Below, piece by piece: positions 35,778 to 43,951 of a DNA stretch of 64,000 nucleotides. Within the stretch, counting starts at the first letter, position 1. Every line of letters starts with the position of its first letter. The notes beneath the pieces were generated by a model. It made no database searches. It was not told where the DNA came from and saw nothing but the letters and a program-made list of their open reading frames with translations. This DNA comes from Roseinatronobacter sp. S2 (GTDB lineage: Bacteria; Pseudomonadota; Alphaproteobacteria; Rhodobacterales; Rhodobacteraceae): NCBI RefSeq assembly GCF_029581395.1, contig NZ_CP121116.1:72714-136713 (forward strand), written 5' to 3'. Made by a program: the position numbers and the translations under genes.

Positions 35778-37670
35778 TTACGCTGGCGCTTTATCCGGCA
35801 TTGCATCGGTATCACCGCTTAGGAAACCGCCTGACTGGCGCTGCCAAAGATCGGCATAAAGCCCGCCGTGGCGCAGCAACGCGTCATGACTGCCTTGCTC
35901 CACGATGCGGCCCTTGTCCATCACCACAAGCCGGTCCAGCGTTGCGATGGTCGACAGCCGGTGCGCAATGGCGATGACGGTCTTGCCCGCCATCAATGTG
36001 CCAAGTTGCTCTTGAATCGCGGCCTCTACTTCGGAATCCAGCGCGGATGTGGCCTCGTCCAGCACCAGAACGGGCGCGTCTTTCAACAGCGCGCGGGCAA
36101 TGGCGATCCGCTGGCGCTGCCCGCCCGACAGTTTGACACCACGTTCGCCCGCATGCGCATCAAGGCCACGGCGCCCTTTGGCATCGACCAGATCGCGCAC
36201 AAAATCCCATGCCTGCGCGCGTTCAAGGGCGGCGATCACCTCGGCATTGGTTGCATCGGGGCGGCCATAGGCCACGTTCTCGCGGATGGACCGGTGCAAA
36301 AGGGCGGTATCTTGCGTGACAACGGCAATGGCGCTGCGCAGACTTTCTTGCGTCACGGTTGCGATGTCCTGACCATCAATGCTGATCTGCCCGCCTTGCA
36401 GATCGTGGAAGCGCAACAACAGGTTCACCAGCGTAGACTTGCCCGTGCCGGACCGCCCGATAATGCCCACCCGTTCACCGGGCCGGATGGTCAGCGACAT
36501 GTCACCGATCACCCCGTCGCGCTGGCCATAGTGGAACGCGATGCGGTCAAACCTGATCTCGCCCTTTGGCACCACCAGCGCTTGTGCATCCGGCCTGTCA
36601 TTCACCGCTTGCGGCAGGGCAATGGTGTTCATGCCGTCCTGCACTGTGCCAATGTTTTCAAACAGCCCGGCGATTTCCCACAAGACCCATTCCGACATCG
36701 CCCTGATCCGCGTGACCAGTGCAATCGCCACCGCGATGGCCCCGATTGAAATGGTGGCCATATACCAGCCATAGATCGCCACACCGGCGGTCGCGGCCAG
36801 CAGCATGGCGTTCATCATCTGCAATGCAACGGTCAGCTTGGTCACAAGCCGCATCTGCCGGTGCACAGTCACCATGAAACCGCTCATCGCGTCGCGTGCA
36901 TAGTCCTGCTCGCGGCGGGTATGGGCGAACAGCTTGATGGTCTGGATGTTGGTGTAGCTGTCAACGATCCGCCCCGTCATCTGGGCGCGCGCATCGGCCT
37001 GCTGCATCGAGATGGCGCGCAAGCGCGGCACGAAATACCGCGCAATGGCGATATACGCAAAAAGCCAGACGATCAGCGGCAGCGTCAGGCGCAAATCCGC
37101 AGCCCCCACCAGCACCACCGCGCCGATGAAATAGACAACCATGAACACCAGCACATCAGTCAGCTTCATCACCGTTTCACGGATGGCAAGTGCTGTCTGC
37201 ATGACCTTCTGGCTGACCCGACCGGCAAATTCATCCTGAAAGAAACTCATGCTTTGCCCAAGGATATAGCGGTGCGCAAGCCAGCGCGCGATCATCGGGT
37301 AATTGCCGAAAATCGTCTGATGCGTGACCAGCGATTGCATAAACACGATCAGCGGGTAGCCAATGACAAACAGCGCCCCAATGCCCACCAGACGCCACAG
37401 ATTGTCATCCAGAAAACCCGCACGTTCGGCACTGCCAAGCCAGTCAACCAGTTGGCCCATCATGCTGATAATGGCAATTTCAACCACCGAAATTGCCGCT
37501 GTAAGCACGGACATCACCACCAGCCACGGCACCATCGGCCGCGAATAATGCAGCAGGAACGGCAACAGCCGCGCGGGCGGGCGCAGGGCTGCGTCGTTCG
37601 GGAACGGGTCTACGCGGCGTTCAAAATAGGCCAAAAGGCCCTTTTCACGCGGTTTTTCTTGCACTCTCAT
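35778..37670 (-). CDS. ABC exporter, fused membrane and ATPase domains (MsbA-like)
   Basis: About 630 aa half-transporter that dimerises. Six TM helices in residues about 40-350, then the ATPase: Walker A GRSGTGKST, Q-loop VVTQDTALLHRS, signature [16 protein letters not shown], Walker B VLVLDEATSALDSE, H-loop AIAHRLSTI. Exports lipid or hydrophobic compounds. Several ATGs compete (37685, 37676, 37670); 37670 has AGGA 5 bp upstream. Monocistronic. Confidence 0.92.
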   Translation of the reverse strand: MRVQEKPREKGLLAYFERRVDPFPNDAALRPPARLLPFLLHYSRPMVPWLVVMSVLTAAISVVEIAIISMMGQLVDWLGSAERAGFLDDNLWRLVGIGALFVIGYPLIVFMQSLVTHQTIFGNYPMIARWLAHRYILGQSMSFFQDEFAGRVSQKVMQTALAIRETVMKLTDVLVFMVVYFIGAVVLVGAADLRLTLPLIVWLFAYIAIARYFVPRLRAISMQQADARAQMTGRIVDSYTNIQTIKLFAHTRREQDYARDAMSGFMVTVHRQMRLVTKLTVALQMMNAMLLAATAGVAIYGWYMATISIGAIAVAIALVTRIRAMSEWVLWEIAGLFENIGTVQDGMNTIALPQAVNDRPDAQALVVPKGEIRFDRIAFHYGQRDGVIGDMSLTIRPGERVGIIGRSGTGKSTLVNLLLRFHDLQGGQISIDGQDIATVTQESLRSAIAVVTQDTALLHRSIRENVAYGRPDATNAEVIAALERAQAWDFVRDLVDAKGRRGLDAHAGERGVKLSGGQRQRIAIARALLKDAPVLVLDEATSALDSEVEAAIQEQLGTLMAGKTVIAIAHRLSTIATLDRLVVMDKGRIVEQGSHDALLRHGGLYADLWQRQSGGFLSGDTDAMPDKAPA

Positions 37671-37815
37671 ATCCATCCTGCACATCCTGAAGTCTTGTCA
37701 GGGGGTATTGCTACAAGTTCAAGTGCACTTTAGGTCAAGTGGAAAATTCAAAACCCCGCGCTGGTTTTTCACGCCCCGCATCTGACGACAGCGCCGGGGG
37801 GCGTGTCAGATCAGC

Positions 37816-38733
37816 TTACGCCGGATCTGATGCCTTTGCTTCGTCAAGAACCCAATCCGCAAATGCCCGCACCTTGGGGCGTGTCGCATCCTCTTGCGGG
37901 TAGACGACATAATAGCAATAGTTCTGGCGCATGTCTGACGGGGTTCCGAACGGATGCACCAGCAGCCCCGCCCGCAGGTCTGCGGCAACGACAACCTGCC
38001 CGACCAGCGCCACACCTTGCCCGGCAATGGCGGCCTGCGCGACCAGAGTATCTTCGCTGAAGCGGGGCCCGTGTTCGGGGTCAATATCGCCCAACCCGCT
38101 GGCTTTCAGCCACATGCGCCAATTGGGCGCGAAGGCGTGCTGCATGCGCCATTGCGAATGCAATAGTGTGTGGTGGCGCAGATCGGTCGGTTTGCGCAGC
38201 GGATGCGCCCCTTCCAGCAGCGCCGGACTGCACACAGGGGCCGAAAGTTCCGACATCAGGCAGCGCACTTCCATCCCGTCATATTGCCCATCACCATAGC
38301 GCAGCGCCACATCAACATCGCCACGCTGGAAATCGGCCAGCCGGTCGGTGGCATCGATGCGGATATCGAACTGCGGATGCAGGGCACGAAACCCCTCCAG
38401 CCGCGGCACCAGCCATTTCGCCGCCAGTGACGGCGCAACGCTGATTGTCAGCGCGCCCGCGTCCTCTTGCCGGCGCATGTCACTGTAGCCTTCGGCAAGC
38501 AGGTCCAGCCCTGCGGTCAAGGCAGGCAATGCAACCCTGCCAGCATCCGTCAGCAACAATGCGCGTGTCAGGCGGCGAAACAGTTTTACCCCGACAATGT
38601 CTTCCAAGGCCCTGATCTGCTGGCTGATGGCGGCGGGCGTCACGTTCAGTTCGTCGGCGGCTTTGCTGAAGCTCATATGTCGTGCCGCCGCTTCAAACGC
38701 GCGCAGGGCATTCAGTGGCGGCAGTTGGCGCAT
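37816..38733 (-). CDS. LysR-family transcriptional regulator (GcvA-like)
   Basis: 305 aa. The opening LPPLNALRAFEAAARHMSFS and ELNVTPAAISQQIRALE are the GcvA-group helix-turn-helix, with the effector-binding domain at about 90-300. Faces away from the DUF1127 gene pair, with a dyad between at 38775. Target unknown. Confidence 0.9.
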   Translation of the reverse strand: MRQLPPLNALRAFEAAARHMSFSKAADELNVTPAAISQQIRALEDIVGVKLFRRLTRALLLTDAGRVALPALTAGLDLLAEGYSDMRRQEDAGALTISVAPSLAAKWLVPRLEGFRALHPQFDIRIDATDRLADFQRGDVDVALRYGDGQYDGMEVRCLMSELSAPVCSPALLEGAHPLRKPTDLRHHTLLHSQWRMQHAFAPNWRMWLKASGLGDIDPEHGPRFSEDTLVAQAAIAGQGVALVGQVVVAADLRAGLLVHPFGTPSDMRQNYCYYVVYPQEDATRPKVRAFADWVLDEAKASDPA

Positions 38734-38774
38734 GGGACCTCATAGACAAGAATAACTAATGCATAGCGCAGAAA

Positions 38775-38793
38775 GCATCGTTTGTCACGATGC
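38775..38793. promoter_or_regulatory. Candidate operator between LysR gene and DUF1127 unit
   Basis: Perfect dyad GCATCG-N7-CGATGC, 42 bp upstream of the lysR ATG, in the divergent promoter region. Symmetry and position fit a LysR autoregulatory site. Confidence 0.5.
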
Positions 38794-38907
38794 CTAATTT
38801 TCCCCATGTTTAAAGCGTTGCCAGTGAATCACAAGATATTCTGGCCAGTTTTTGAATTAGGTTTCCTTGTCTACGGACAGCGCGACCCCAACCCACAAAG
38901 GTGACAC

Positions 38908-39117
38908 ATGCTTCCTTATGTCAACATGATCAACCACGACGCCAACGACACGCGGCGACAGGCCAATGAAGCGCAGGCCGCGGCAATCTATCAGGGTTTG
39001 CGCCGGACCGGACGTCTGGTTCGGACCGCAGCGCATGCGTTGCGCCGCCTTTGGGCCGCGCCGGTGCGGGCCTTGCATTCCCGACCGCAAAAGTCGGCAC
39101 AGGTATCGGGCGGCTAA
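38908..39117 (+). CDS. Small Arg-rich protein upstream of DUF1127 gene
   Basis: 69 aa (MLPYVNMINHDANDTRRQAN...). Good ribosome site AAAGGTG 5 bp before ATG. One basic amphipathic helix about residues 15-60, no TM. No family recognised with certainty; similar short basic proteins often precede DUF1127 genes in Rhodobacterales. 48 bp before the next gene, probably co-transcribed. Confidence 0.6.
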   Translation: MLPYVNMINHDANDTRRQANEAQAAAIYQGLRRTGRLVRTAAHALRRLWAAPVRALHSRPQKSAQVSGG

Positions 39118-39165
39118 GCAGCGCCCTGCATTTATCCCTTCCAACCCCTCAAGATGGAGTGTCAC

Positions 39166-39357
39166 ATGCCCCTCAACAGCCTCATTCGGAAATGGCGGAT
39201 GCGCACGCAGCGGCGTCGCCTGATCCGGCAGGACTTGAAAGCCTTTGCTGAAATCGACCCCGATCTATACAGCGATATCGGCCTTTTTCCGCAGAATTTT
39301 CACGAACAGGCCGAACGATCGGCAGATCGCAGATTGCGCATGTGCTGCGCACACTGA
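39166..39357 (+). CDS. DUF1127-like small protein
   Basis: 63 aa. Basic helix RKWRMRTQRRRLIRQDLKAF followed by the DPDLYSDIGL segment that corresponds to the DUF1127 core (..L.D..L.DIGL). DUF1127 proteins are short RNA-associated proteins linked to stress and phosphate/C1 metabolism in alphaproteobacteria. ATG 39166 with GGAG 6 bp upstream. Downstream 39358-39581 contains a GC hairpin CCCCCC...GGGGGG near 39488-39510, probably its terminator. Confidence 0.7.
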   Translation: MPLNSLIRKWRMRTQRRRLIRQDLKAFAEIDPDLYSDIGLFPQNFHEQAERSADRRLRMCCAH

Positions 39358-39581
39358 AATGACCGTCCGCAGCAACCGGAATGGTCCGGCCACACAGGGC
39401 GTTCATCCGGTTTGACCCTAAGCGCGATCACAGCCCCAGAAGCAGGCCCGCAATGCGCCCCCAACCATCAGACACATTTGCGTGCACACCCCCCCATTAC
39501 CGCCGGGGGGGCAAAGCGGTCCTTCCCTTCGCGACAAGTTGCTTCTATCGCTGATCAGATGACCAACCAGAAGGAAAGCAT

Positions 39582-40337
39582 GTGAAATTCATCGGCATCG
39601 TCACTTTGCTGGCGGCGGGATCTGTATGTGGCATGGCGCAGGCCGAATGCGCAGACATTGTTCTGCGTATGCACATCACAAAAGCCGATCATTTCAATTC
39701 CGCAGGAACGCGCATAACCGACGCTGCGGGTATTTTGCAGCAAAACCTGTATCATGTGAACAGCGCCCACCAGATTGACGCGCTGGACGCGACCGATCCC
39801 TATTTTCAGTCCCGCACCGCCCGGACCGCGTTTGCCAAGGCAGCGCGCAGCCACCTAAGCCAGACACAATCCGCGCGGATACAGGACATCACGCGCGAGA
39901 ATGTCATCACAATCGGGGTCAATGGCTGCATTGATTTTGACACAAGGCTTGCGGATTACCGCATTTCGCACATCACCTTCTCTGATATCACGGATCAGGG
40001 CTACACTGCGCCGTTCATGCCCGCTGCCGATGACGCATCCATGTGGTCCGCGCAGAACCCCGAACTTCTGGGCACCCATTTCCACAAGACCATCAGCGCG
40101 CGGGATTTTCGCATTGCGTACCTGGTCAATCCGGAAGCAAAGCTCATGATGCTCGACACCGAATTCTTCTGCGGCACATTGGGCTGCTCTGCTGTGTTGC
40201 TTGATGCGCAGGACAATCTTGTTTGGGAAGGTGAAATGGTCGAGCAGGGCGTGTCTGTCATGGTCGCAGCGGACGGCAACATCATCAACATCTACAATGC
40301 AGACAATCAGCTTAGCCAGATCAGCATGCCCAGGTGA
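39582..40337 (+). CDS. Secreted protein of unknown function
   Basis: 251 aa with a clear Sec signal peptide (MKFIGIVTLLAAGSVCGMAQ, cleavage after AQA near 21). The mature part has four Cys (CADI, NGCIDF, FCGTLGC), consistent with periplasmic disulfides, and mixed alpha/beta composition. I do not recognise a family. Own ribosome site AAGGAAAG; appears monocistronic. Confidence 0.8.
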   Translation: MKFIGIVTLLAAGSVCGMAQAECADIVLRMHITKADHFNSAGTRITDAAGILQQNLYHVNSAHQIDALDATDPYFQSRTARTAFAKAARSHLSQTQSARIQDITRENVITIGVNGCIDFDTRLADYRISHITFSDITDQGYTAPFMPAADDASMWSAQNPELLGTHFHKTISARDFRIAYLVNPEAKLMMLDTEFFCGTLGCSAVLLDAQDNLVWEGEMVEQGVSVMVAADGNIINIYNADNQLSQISMPR

Positions 40338-40350
40338 CGCAAGCCGCCGC

Positions 40351-40938
40351 TTAACTGCTGTGCCGAAGCAGCGCATGCAGCACGCTGTTGATTGCGTCTT
40401 CATAGGCGGCGGACCCGGCGCCCGCGTCGCAGGCAAGGGCTGCGCGGTCGAACATGGCCGAAACCATGTCAGCCAGCGCGTTGATCTGCGCATCGTCCAT
40501 GTCTGTGCCGATCACGTCCGACAGGCCGCGGCGCAATTCATGCCCGCCGGTTTCCAGATCGATCCGGCGCATGGTTTCGACACCAAGCGCGGCTGGCCCT
40601 TCGAGAAGTAGCAACCGAACACGTCCGGGCTGGCGCATCGCCTTGAAATAGGCACGCGCGCCGTCCAGAAGCGCCGCCATCGGGGATTGCGCGCCCGACG
40701 ACCCTGCCTCGATCTCCTGCGCAACTTGTGCGGCCTCGGCCTCGACCACGGCCAGAAACAGCGCCTGCTTGTCCTTGAAGTGATGATACAGCGCACCGCG
40801 TGTGACCCCCGCCAGCTGCACGATTTCGGGCGTTCCCGTCGCGGCAAAGCCCTTTTCAAGAAATAATGCGCGCGCTGATCTGATCAGTGCGCGGCGCGTC
40901 TCTGCGCGCCTGTCGGAATTTGAACGCCTCTCTTGCAT
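40351..40938 (-). CDS. TetR-family transcriptional regulator
   Basis: 195 aa. TetR N-terminal domain (ALIRSARALFLEKGFAATGT and LAGVTRGALYHHFKDKQALF, residues about 15-60), then a variable ligand domain. Divergent from a VOC-family gene, with two identical-spacing palindromes between the genes, the first overlapping its own start codon. It very likely represses both. Confidence 0.92.
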   Translation of the reverse strand: MQERRSNSDRRAETRRALIRSARALFLEKGFAATGTPEIVQLAGVTRGALYHHFKDKQALFLAVVEAEAAQVAQEIEAGSSGAQSPMAALLDGARAYFKAMRQPGRVRLLLLEGPAALGVETMRRIDLETGGHELRRGLSDVIGTDMDDAQINALADMVSAMFDRAALACDAGAGSAAYEDAINSVLHALLRHSS

Positions 40939-40954
40939 ACATGCAGCCTGTATG
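40936..40954. promoter_or_regulatory. TetR operator 1
   Basis: CATACA-N7-TGTATG, overlapping the start codon of the tetR gene (40936-40938). Same arms and spacing as operator 2, 30 bp away centre to centre. Confidence 0.8.
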
Positions 40955-40965
40955 TTAATTGATCA

Positions 40966-40984
40966 CATACATACACACTGTATG
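40966..40984. promoter_or_regulatory. TetR operator 2
   Basis: CATACA-N7-TGTATG, 22 bp before the VOC gene ATG. Three helical turns (30 bp) from operator 1, so two dimers would bind the same DNA face. Confidence 0.8.
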
Positions 40985-41006
40985 TTTTTTGTAAGAAAGG
41001 CAAGTA

Positions 41007-41435
41007 ATGAAAGTAACACAATACTATCCAGTGCTGATGGTCGCGGATGTGGCAGCGGTCAGCACGTTCTATCAGGCGCATTTCGGCTTCAGGCCGCTGT
41101 TCGACAGTGGCTGGTATGTGCATCTTCAATCCACCGAGGATGAATCCGTCAATCTGGCAATTCTGGATTGCCATCACGACACCATTCCCGTCGCTGCGCG
41201 AAACACCAAAGCGGCTGGCATGCTGCTGAATTTCGAGGTGCCGGACGCCGCGCAGGTGTATAACACGCTTCAGGCCAAGGGCCTGCCGATCCTGCTGCCC
41301 CTGAGGGACGAGCCGTTCGGCCAGCGCCATTTCATCACCCGCGACCCCGCAGGCGTGCTGATCGACGTGATCACCCCCATTGCCCCCAGCGCCGAATTTC
41401 TGGCGCAATATGCCGATGACGCTGTGCCGCAATAA
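41007..41435 (+). CDS. VOC family protein (glyoxalase/bleomycin-resistance fold)
   Basis: 142 aa, a single vicinal-oxygen-chelate module pair: [20 protein letters not shown] at the N-terminus and [16 protein letters not shown] near residue 113. The first metal-ligand position is not a clear His, so it may bind rather than transform a compound. Probably induced when the divergent TetR regulator is relieved. Confidence 0.87.
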   Translation: MKVTQYYPVLMVADVAAVSTFYQAHFGFRPLFDSGWYVHLQSTEDESVNLAILDCHHDTIPVAARNTKAAGMLLNFEVPDAAQVYNTLQAKGLPILLPLRDEPFGQRHFITRDPAGVLIDVITPIAPSAEFLAQYADDAVPQ

Positions 41436-41447
41436 AGGCGGCAGGCG

Positions 41448-42092
41448 TCAGCGCGTAGCCTGCGCGCCCACCCCATAGGCGCAAAGGAAAATACGCACGC
41501 TTTCCGTCGCGTGCCTGTGTCGCGCATCGCGGTCCGGTATGCCCGCGTCGCCCAGCAGCATTGCCGCACTGGTGGGCGCACCCATCACGATCCAGTTGAA
41601 AAAACTTGCAGCCTCAATGGTGTCGGGGGTGTTTAGCTGGCCAATGGCGGTGTAATGCGCGCAGGCCCGCGCCAGCCGGTTAATCGCTTTTTGTGGTCCG
41701 TTCTCGAACAGGGCCTTGCCAAGTTCGGGAAACCGCTCCACCTCGCCAATGACCATGCGGCGCAGTTGCATCAGGCGCGGGGTCAGCACCACATCCAACT
41801 GCTCGATCGCCGCCTCCAGCAAGAACTCCTGCACGGGCCGGTCATCCAGTGGCGCGCCAGGACCCTGTTCAAGCGTTTGCGCAGCACCACCTGACATCGC
41901 CACCACGACATCAATGAACAGCGCCTGCTTGGATTTGAAATGCGCATAGATGGTCTGTTTGGACACGCCCGCCCGTTCGGCCACCTGATCCATGCTGGCA
42001 CCCAGAAACCCGGCCGTCAGAAACACATCTTCGGCTGCGGCCAGAATTTTCTGGCGGCTGCGGCGCATGCGGGTTTCGGCACCGTTGGACAT
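41448..42092 (-). CDS. TetR-family transcriptional regulator
   Basis: 214 aa. HTH about residues 12-58 (KILAAAEDVFLTAGFLGASM, then ERAGVSKQTIYAHFKSKQAL), and a TetR C-terminal domain of the AefR-like kind with RLMQLRRMVIGEVERFPEL. Start ATG 42092 with AAGG upstream; the longer frame to 42146 overlaps the operator. Convergent with VOC, divergent from the DUF6151 gene. Confidence 0.9.
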   Translation of the reverse strand: MSNGAETRMRRSRQKILAAAEDVFLTAGFLGASMDQVAERAGVSKQTIYAHFKSKQALFIDVVVAMSGGAAQTLEQGPGAPLDDRPVQEFLLEAAIEQLDVVLTPRLMQLRRMVIGEVERFPELGKALFENGPQKAINRLARACAHYTAIGQLNTPDTIEAASFFNWIVMGAPTSAAMLLGDAGIPDRDARHRHATESVRIFLCAYGVGAQATR

Positions 42093-42139
42093 GGTGTGAC
42101 GCCTTCTTCCTGTGATCGCGCGCAGTTTAGCACCTTTGC

Positions 42140-42171
42140 TTGACAAATGGAACTGGACCGTCCAGTCTAAT
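42140..42171 (+). promoter_or_regulatory. Promoter with overlapping TetR-type operator
   Basis: TTGACA at 42140-42145 and a -10-like AGTCTA/TCTAAT around 42164-42171. Between them lies the palindrome ACTGGAC-C-GTCCAGT (42152-42166), which matches TGGAC/GTCCA-type TetR operators. Binding would block the DUF6151/DUF6958 promoter and probably the divergent tetR. Confidence 0.7.
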
Positions 42172-42202
42172 CAATGAGTCAAGATGCAGCGGGACAACCC
42201 AG

Positions 42203-42736
42203 ATGACCGACGTAACATGCGCCTGCGGGCAGGTGGCCCTTACCCTTTCGGGCAAGCCTATCCTGAGCACTGAATGCCTGTGTTCGGACTGCCAGCAGGC
42301 GGCGGTGGTGTTTCAGGCATTGCCGGGCGCGCGCGCTGTTGTCGATGACAAGGGTGCCACGCGGTTCGTGCTGTATCGCAAGGACCGTGTCCGGTGCGAA
42401 CGCGGGCAGGAATTTCTGGCAGAGCATCGGCTGACCGACGCCAGCACGACGCGCCGCGTGATCGCTACATGCTGCAACACGCCCATTTTTCTGGATTTCA
42501 CCCAGGGGCATTGGTTGAGTGTGTATGGCGCGCTGTGGCCGGAAGGCGCACTGCCGAAGCTGGATTTGCGCACCGTGACAAAACACGCCCCGGCGGGTGT
42601 GGTGCTGCCAGATGACGTGCCCAACCCAAAGACCCATAATTTCAGCTTCTTCGCCAGACTGATTTTGGCCTGGGCGGCAATGGGGTTTCGGGTGCCACCA
42701 CATGACTATGTGAAAGGAAAGCTGAATGCCCGCTGA
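42203..42736 (+). CDS. DUF6151/GFA-like zinc-binding-fold protein
   Basis: 177 aa. Begins MTDVTCACGQVALTLSG and continues with CLCSDCQQAA (about 27-36), a CxC and CxxC pair typical of the Mss4-like GFA/CENP-V fold, and CCNTPIF near 92. Probably a zinc-binding protein acting on S-linked small-molecule adducts, by analogy only. ATG 42203 rather than 42140, which is inside the promoter. Overlaps the next gene by 11 bp. Confidence 0.75.
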   Translation: MTDVTCACGQVALTLSGKPILSTECLCSDCQQAAVVFQALPGARAVVDDKGATRFVLYRKDRVRCERGQEFLAEHRLTDASTTRRVIATCCNTPIFLDFTQGHWLSVYGALWPEGALPKLDLRTVTKHAPAGVVLPDDVPNPKTHNFSFFARLILAWAAMGFRVPPHDYVKGKLNAR

Positions 42737-43025
42737 AAGTGACAAGGTCGAGGTTGAAAACATCATGTCGCCGGGCAGGGTCCACCGCGTGGACCGCGCC
42801 AAATATGACGCCATGCGCGTGGCCTTGCTGTCTGTCCTGCCCATGTCCCCGCGGGGACTGACTGTCGCACAGGCCAAGGCGGCGCTGTTGCCGTTGCTGC
42901 CAGATGCGCTGTTTCCCGGCGGTGACAAGGCCGGTTGGTGGTTGAAAGCTGTGCAGCTTGACCTTGAAGCCAAGGGAATCATTGCCAGAGAAAACACCAA
43001 ACCCTTGCGGCTGCACATCACTTAG
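42726..43025 (+). CDS. DUF6958-like protein
   Basis: 99 aa, soluble. Conserved NIMSPGRVHRVDRAKYDAMR and GGDKAGWWLKAVQLDLEAKG give a small winged-helix-like all-alpha protein. Function unknown. Translationally coupled to the DUF6151 gene. Its stop codon lies inside the upstream operator half of the following ArsR promoter. Confidence 0.75.
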   Translation: MPAESDKVEVENIMSPGRVHRVDRAKYDAMRVALLSVLPMSPRGLTVAQAKAALLPLLPDALFPGGDKAGWWLKAVQLDLEAKGIIARENTKPLRLHIT

Positions 43026-43038
43026 CCAATCGGATAAG
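43021..43038. promoter_or_regulatory. ArsR-family operator, upstream copy
   Basis: CTTAGCC-AATC-GGATAAG, a 7-4-7 dyad with one mismatch, 7 bp before the -35 box of the arsR-like gene. Shares TTAGCC with the perfect palindrome at 43072. Confidence 0.55.
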
Positions 43039-43044
43039 TTTTTA

Positions 43045-43073
43045 TTGACACTGTGACCCGCGCCGCATAACTT
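43045..43073 (+). promoter_or_regulatory. Promoter of the arsR-like operon, probably leaderless
   Basis: TTGACA at 43045-43050, 17 bp spacer, TAACTT at 43068-43073. The expected start of transcription, 7 bp on, coincides with the ATG at 43080, and no ribosome site precedes that ATG. Confidence 0.7.
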
Positions 43074-43087
43074 AGCCATATGGCTAA
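43072..43087. promoter_or_regulatory. ArsR-family operator over the start codon
   Basis: Perfect 16-bp palindrome TTAGCCATATGGCTAA that contains the ATG at 43080 and part of the -10 box. A bound repressor would block transcription initiation directly. Confidence 0.75.
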
Positions 43088-43439
43088 TCATGATTCCCGA
43101 CTGGACCTGTTGTTCACCGCACTTGGCGACCCGACGCGGCGTGCGATTCTGACACGCCTTGCGCAGGGCGAGGCCAGCGTGACGGAACTGGCCGCCACCC
43201 ACGACATGGCGCTGCCGTCGTTCATGAAGCACCTGCGCAAGCTGGAAGAGGCGGGGTTTATCACCAGTACCAAAACAGGCCGCATCCGGTCCTGCGCCCT
43301 GTCGGCGGATGCTTTCGCGCCGGTCGAGATATGGCTGGACGCGCAGCGTGCACTGTGGACCGACCGGCTTGACCGCCATGATGACTATGTCCGCAACCTT
43401 CACAGGAGAAGACAAGATGAAGCTGAATCCGAAAACTGA
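43080..43439 (+). CDS. ArsR-family transcriptional regulator (SdpR-like)
   Basis: 119 aa winged helix: LDLLFTALGDPTRRAILTRL, then MALPSFMKHLRKLEEAGFI as recognition region. No Cys metal sites, so it is of the non-metal SdpR/SRPBCC-partner type. Overlaps the SRPBCC gene by 23 bp, the usual pairing. Probably autoregulates through the palindrome across its own start. Confidence 0.9.
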   Translation: MANHDSRLDLLFTALGDPTRRAILTRLAQGEASVTELAATHDMALPSFMKHLRKLEEAGFITSTKTGRIRSCALSADAFAPVEIWLDAQRALWTDRLDRHDDYVRNLHRRRQDEAESEN

Positions 43440-43887
43440 TCTGAAGCTGGAACGCACCCTTGATGCGCCGCGCGCACTGCTGTGGGAATGCTGGACAACG
43501 CCGGAACATATAAGGCAGTTCTTTGTGCCCAAACCGCATCTGGTCAAATCCTGCGAGATTGACCTGCGCGTTGGCGGGCGGTTCAACACTGTGTTCGATG
43601 TGGATGGCGCAGAGATGAAGAACGAAGGCGTCTGGCTGGAAATTGTGCCCGATGAAAAGCTGGTTTTCACCGATGCTTATAGCGAAGGCTGGGCACCAAG
43701 CGAAAACCCCTTCATGACCGCAATCATCCTGTTCGAAGACGCGCCCAATGGCGGCACCCGCTACACGGCCATTGCCCGCCACCGCACCCCCGATGCCCGA
43801 CAGTCACATGAAGATATGGGGTTCTTCAGCGGCTGGGGCACAGTTGCGGACCAGCTTGTCAGCTATGCCAACGCACTGAAACGGTAG
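43417..43887 (+). CDS. SRPBCC/AHSA1 family protein
   Basis: 156 aa START-like ligand-binding fold (ERTLDAPRALLWECWTTPEH at the N-terminus, then GGRFNTVFDVDG and the C-terminal GFFSGWGTVADQLVSYANAL). Commonly encoded right after an ArsR regulator; binds a hydrophobic ligand. ATG 43417 with AGGAG 9 bp upstream. Confidence 0.9.
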   Translation: MKLNPKTDLKLERTLDAPRALLWECWTTPEHIRQFFVPKPHLVKSCEIDLRVGGRFNTVFDVDGAEMKNEGVWLEIVPDEKLVFTDAYSEGWAPSENPFMTAIILFEDAPNGGTRYTAIARHRTPDARQSHEDMGFFSGWGTVADQLVSYANALKR

Positions 43888-43951
43888 GTGTGTTTCGCGA
43901 AGCGCTGAATGGGGGGCTTGCACTTGCAGGCCCCCTTTTCGGGCGACCGGC

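Noticed and set aside
36861..37733. 290-codon plus-strand frame rich in His, Gln and Arg
   Set aside because: Antisense to the ABC exporter membrane domain, which explains the composition.
39488..39510. CcsR-type anti-Shine-Dalgarno RNA
   Set aside because: The C-run/G-run hairpin does not contain CUCCUCCC loops; more likely a terminator.
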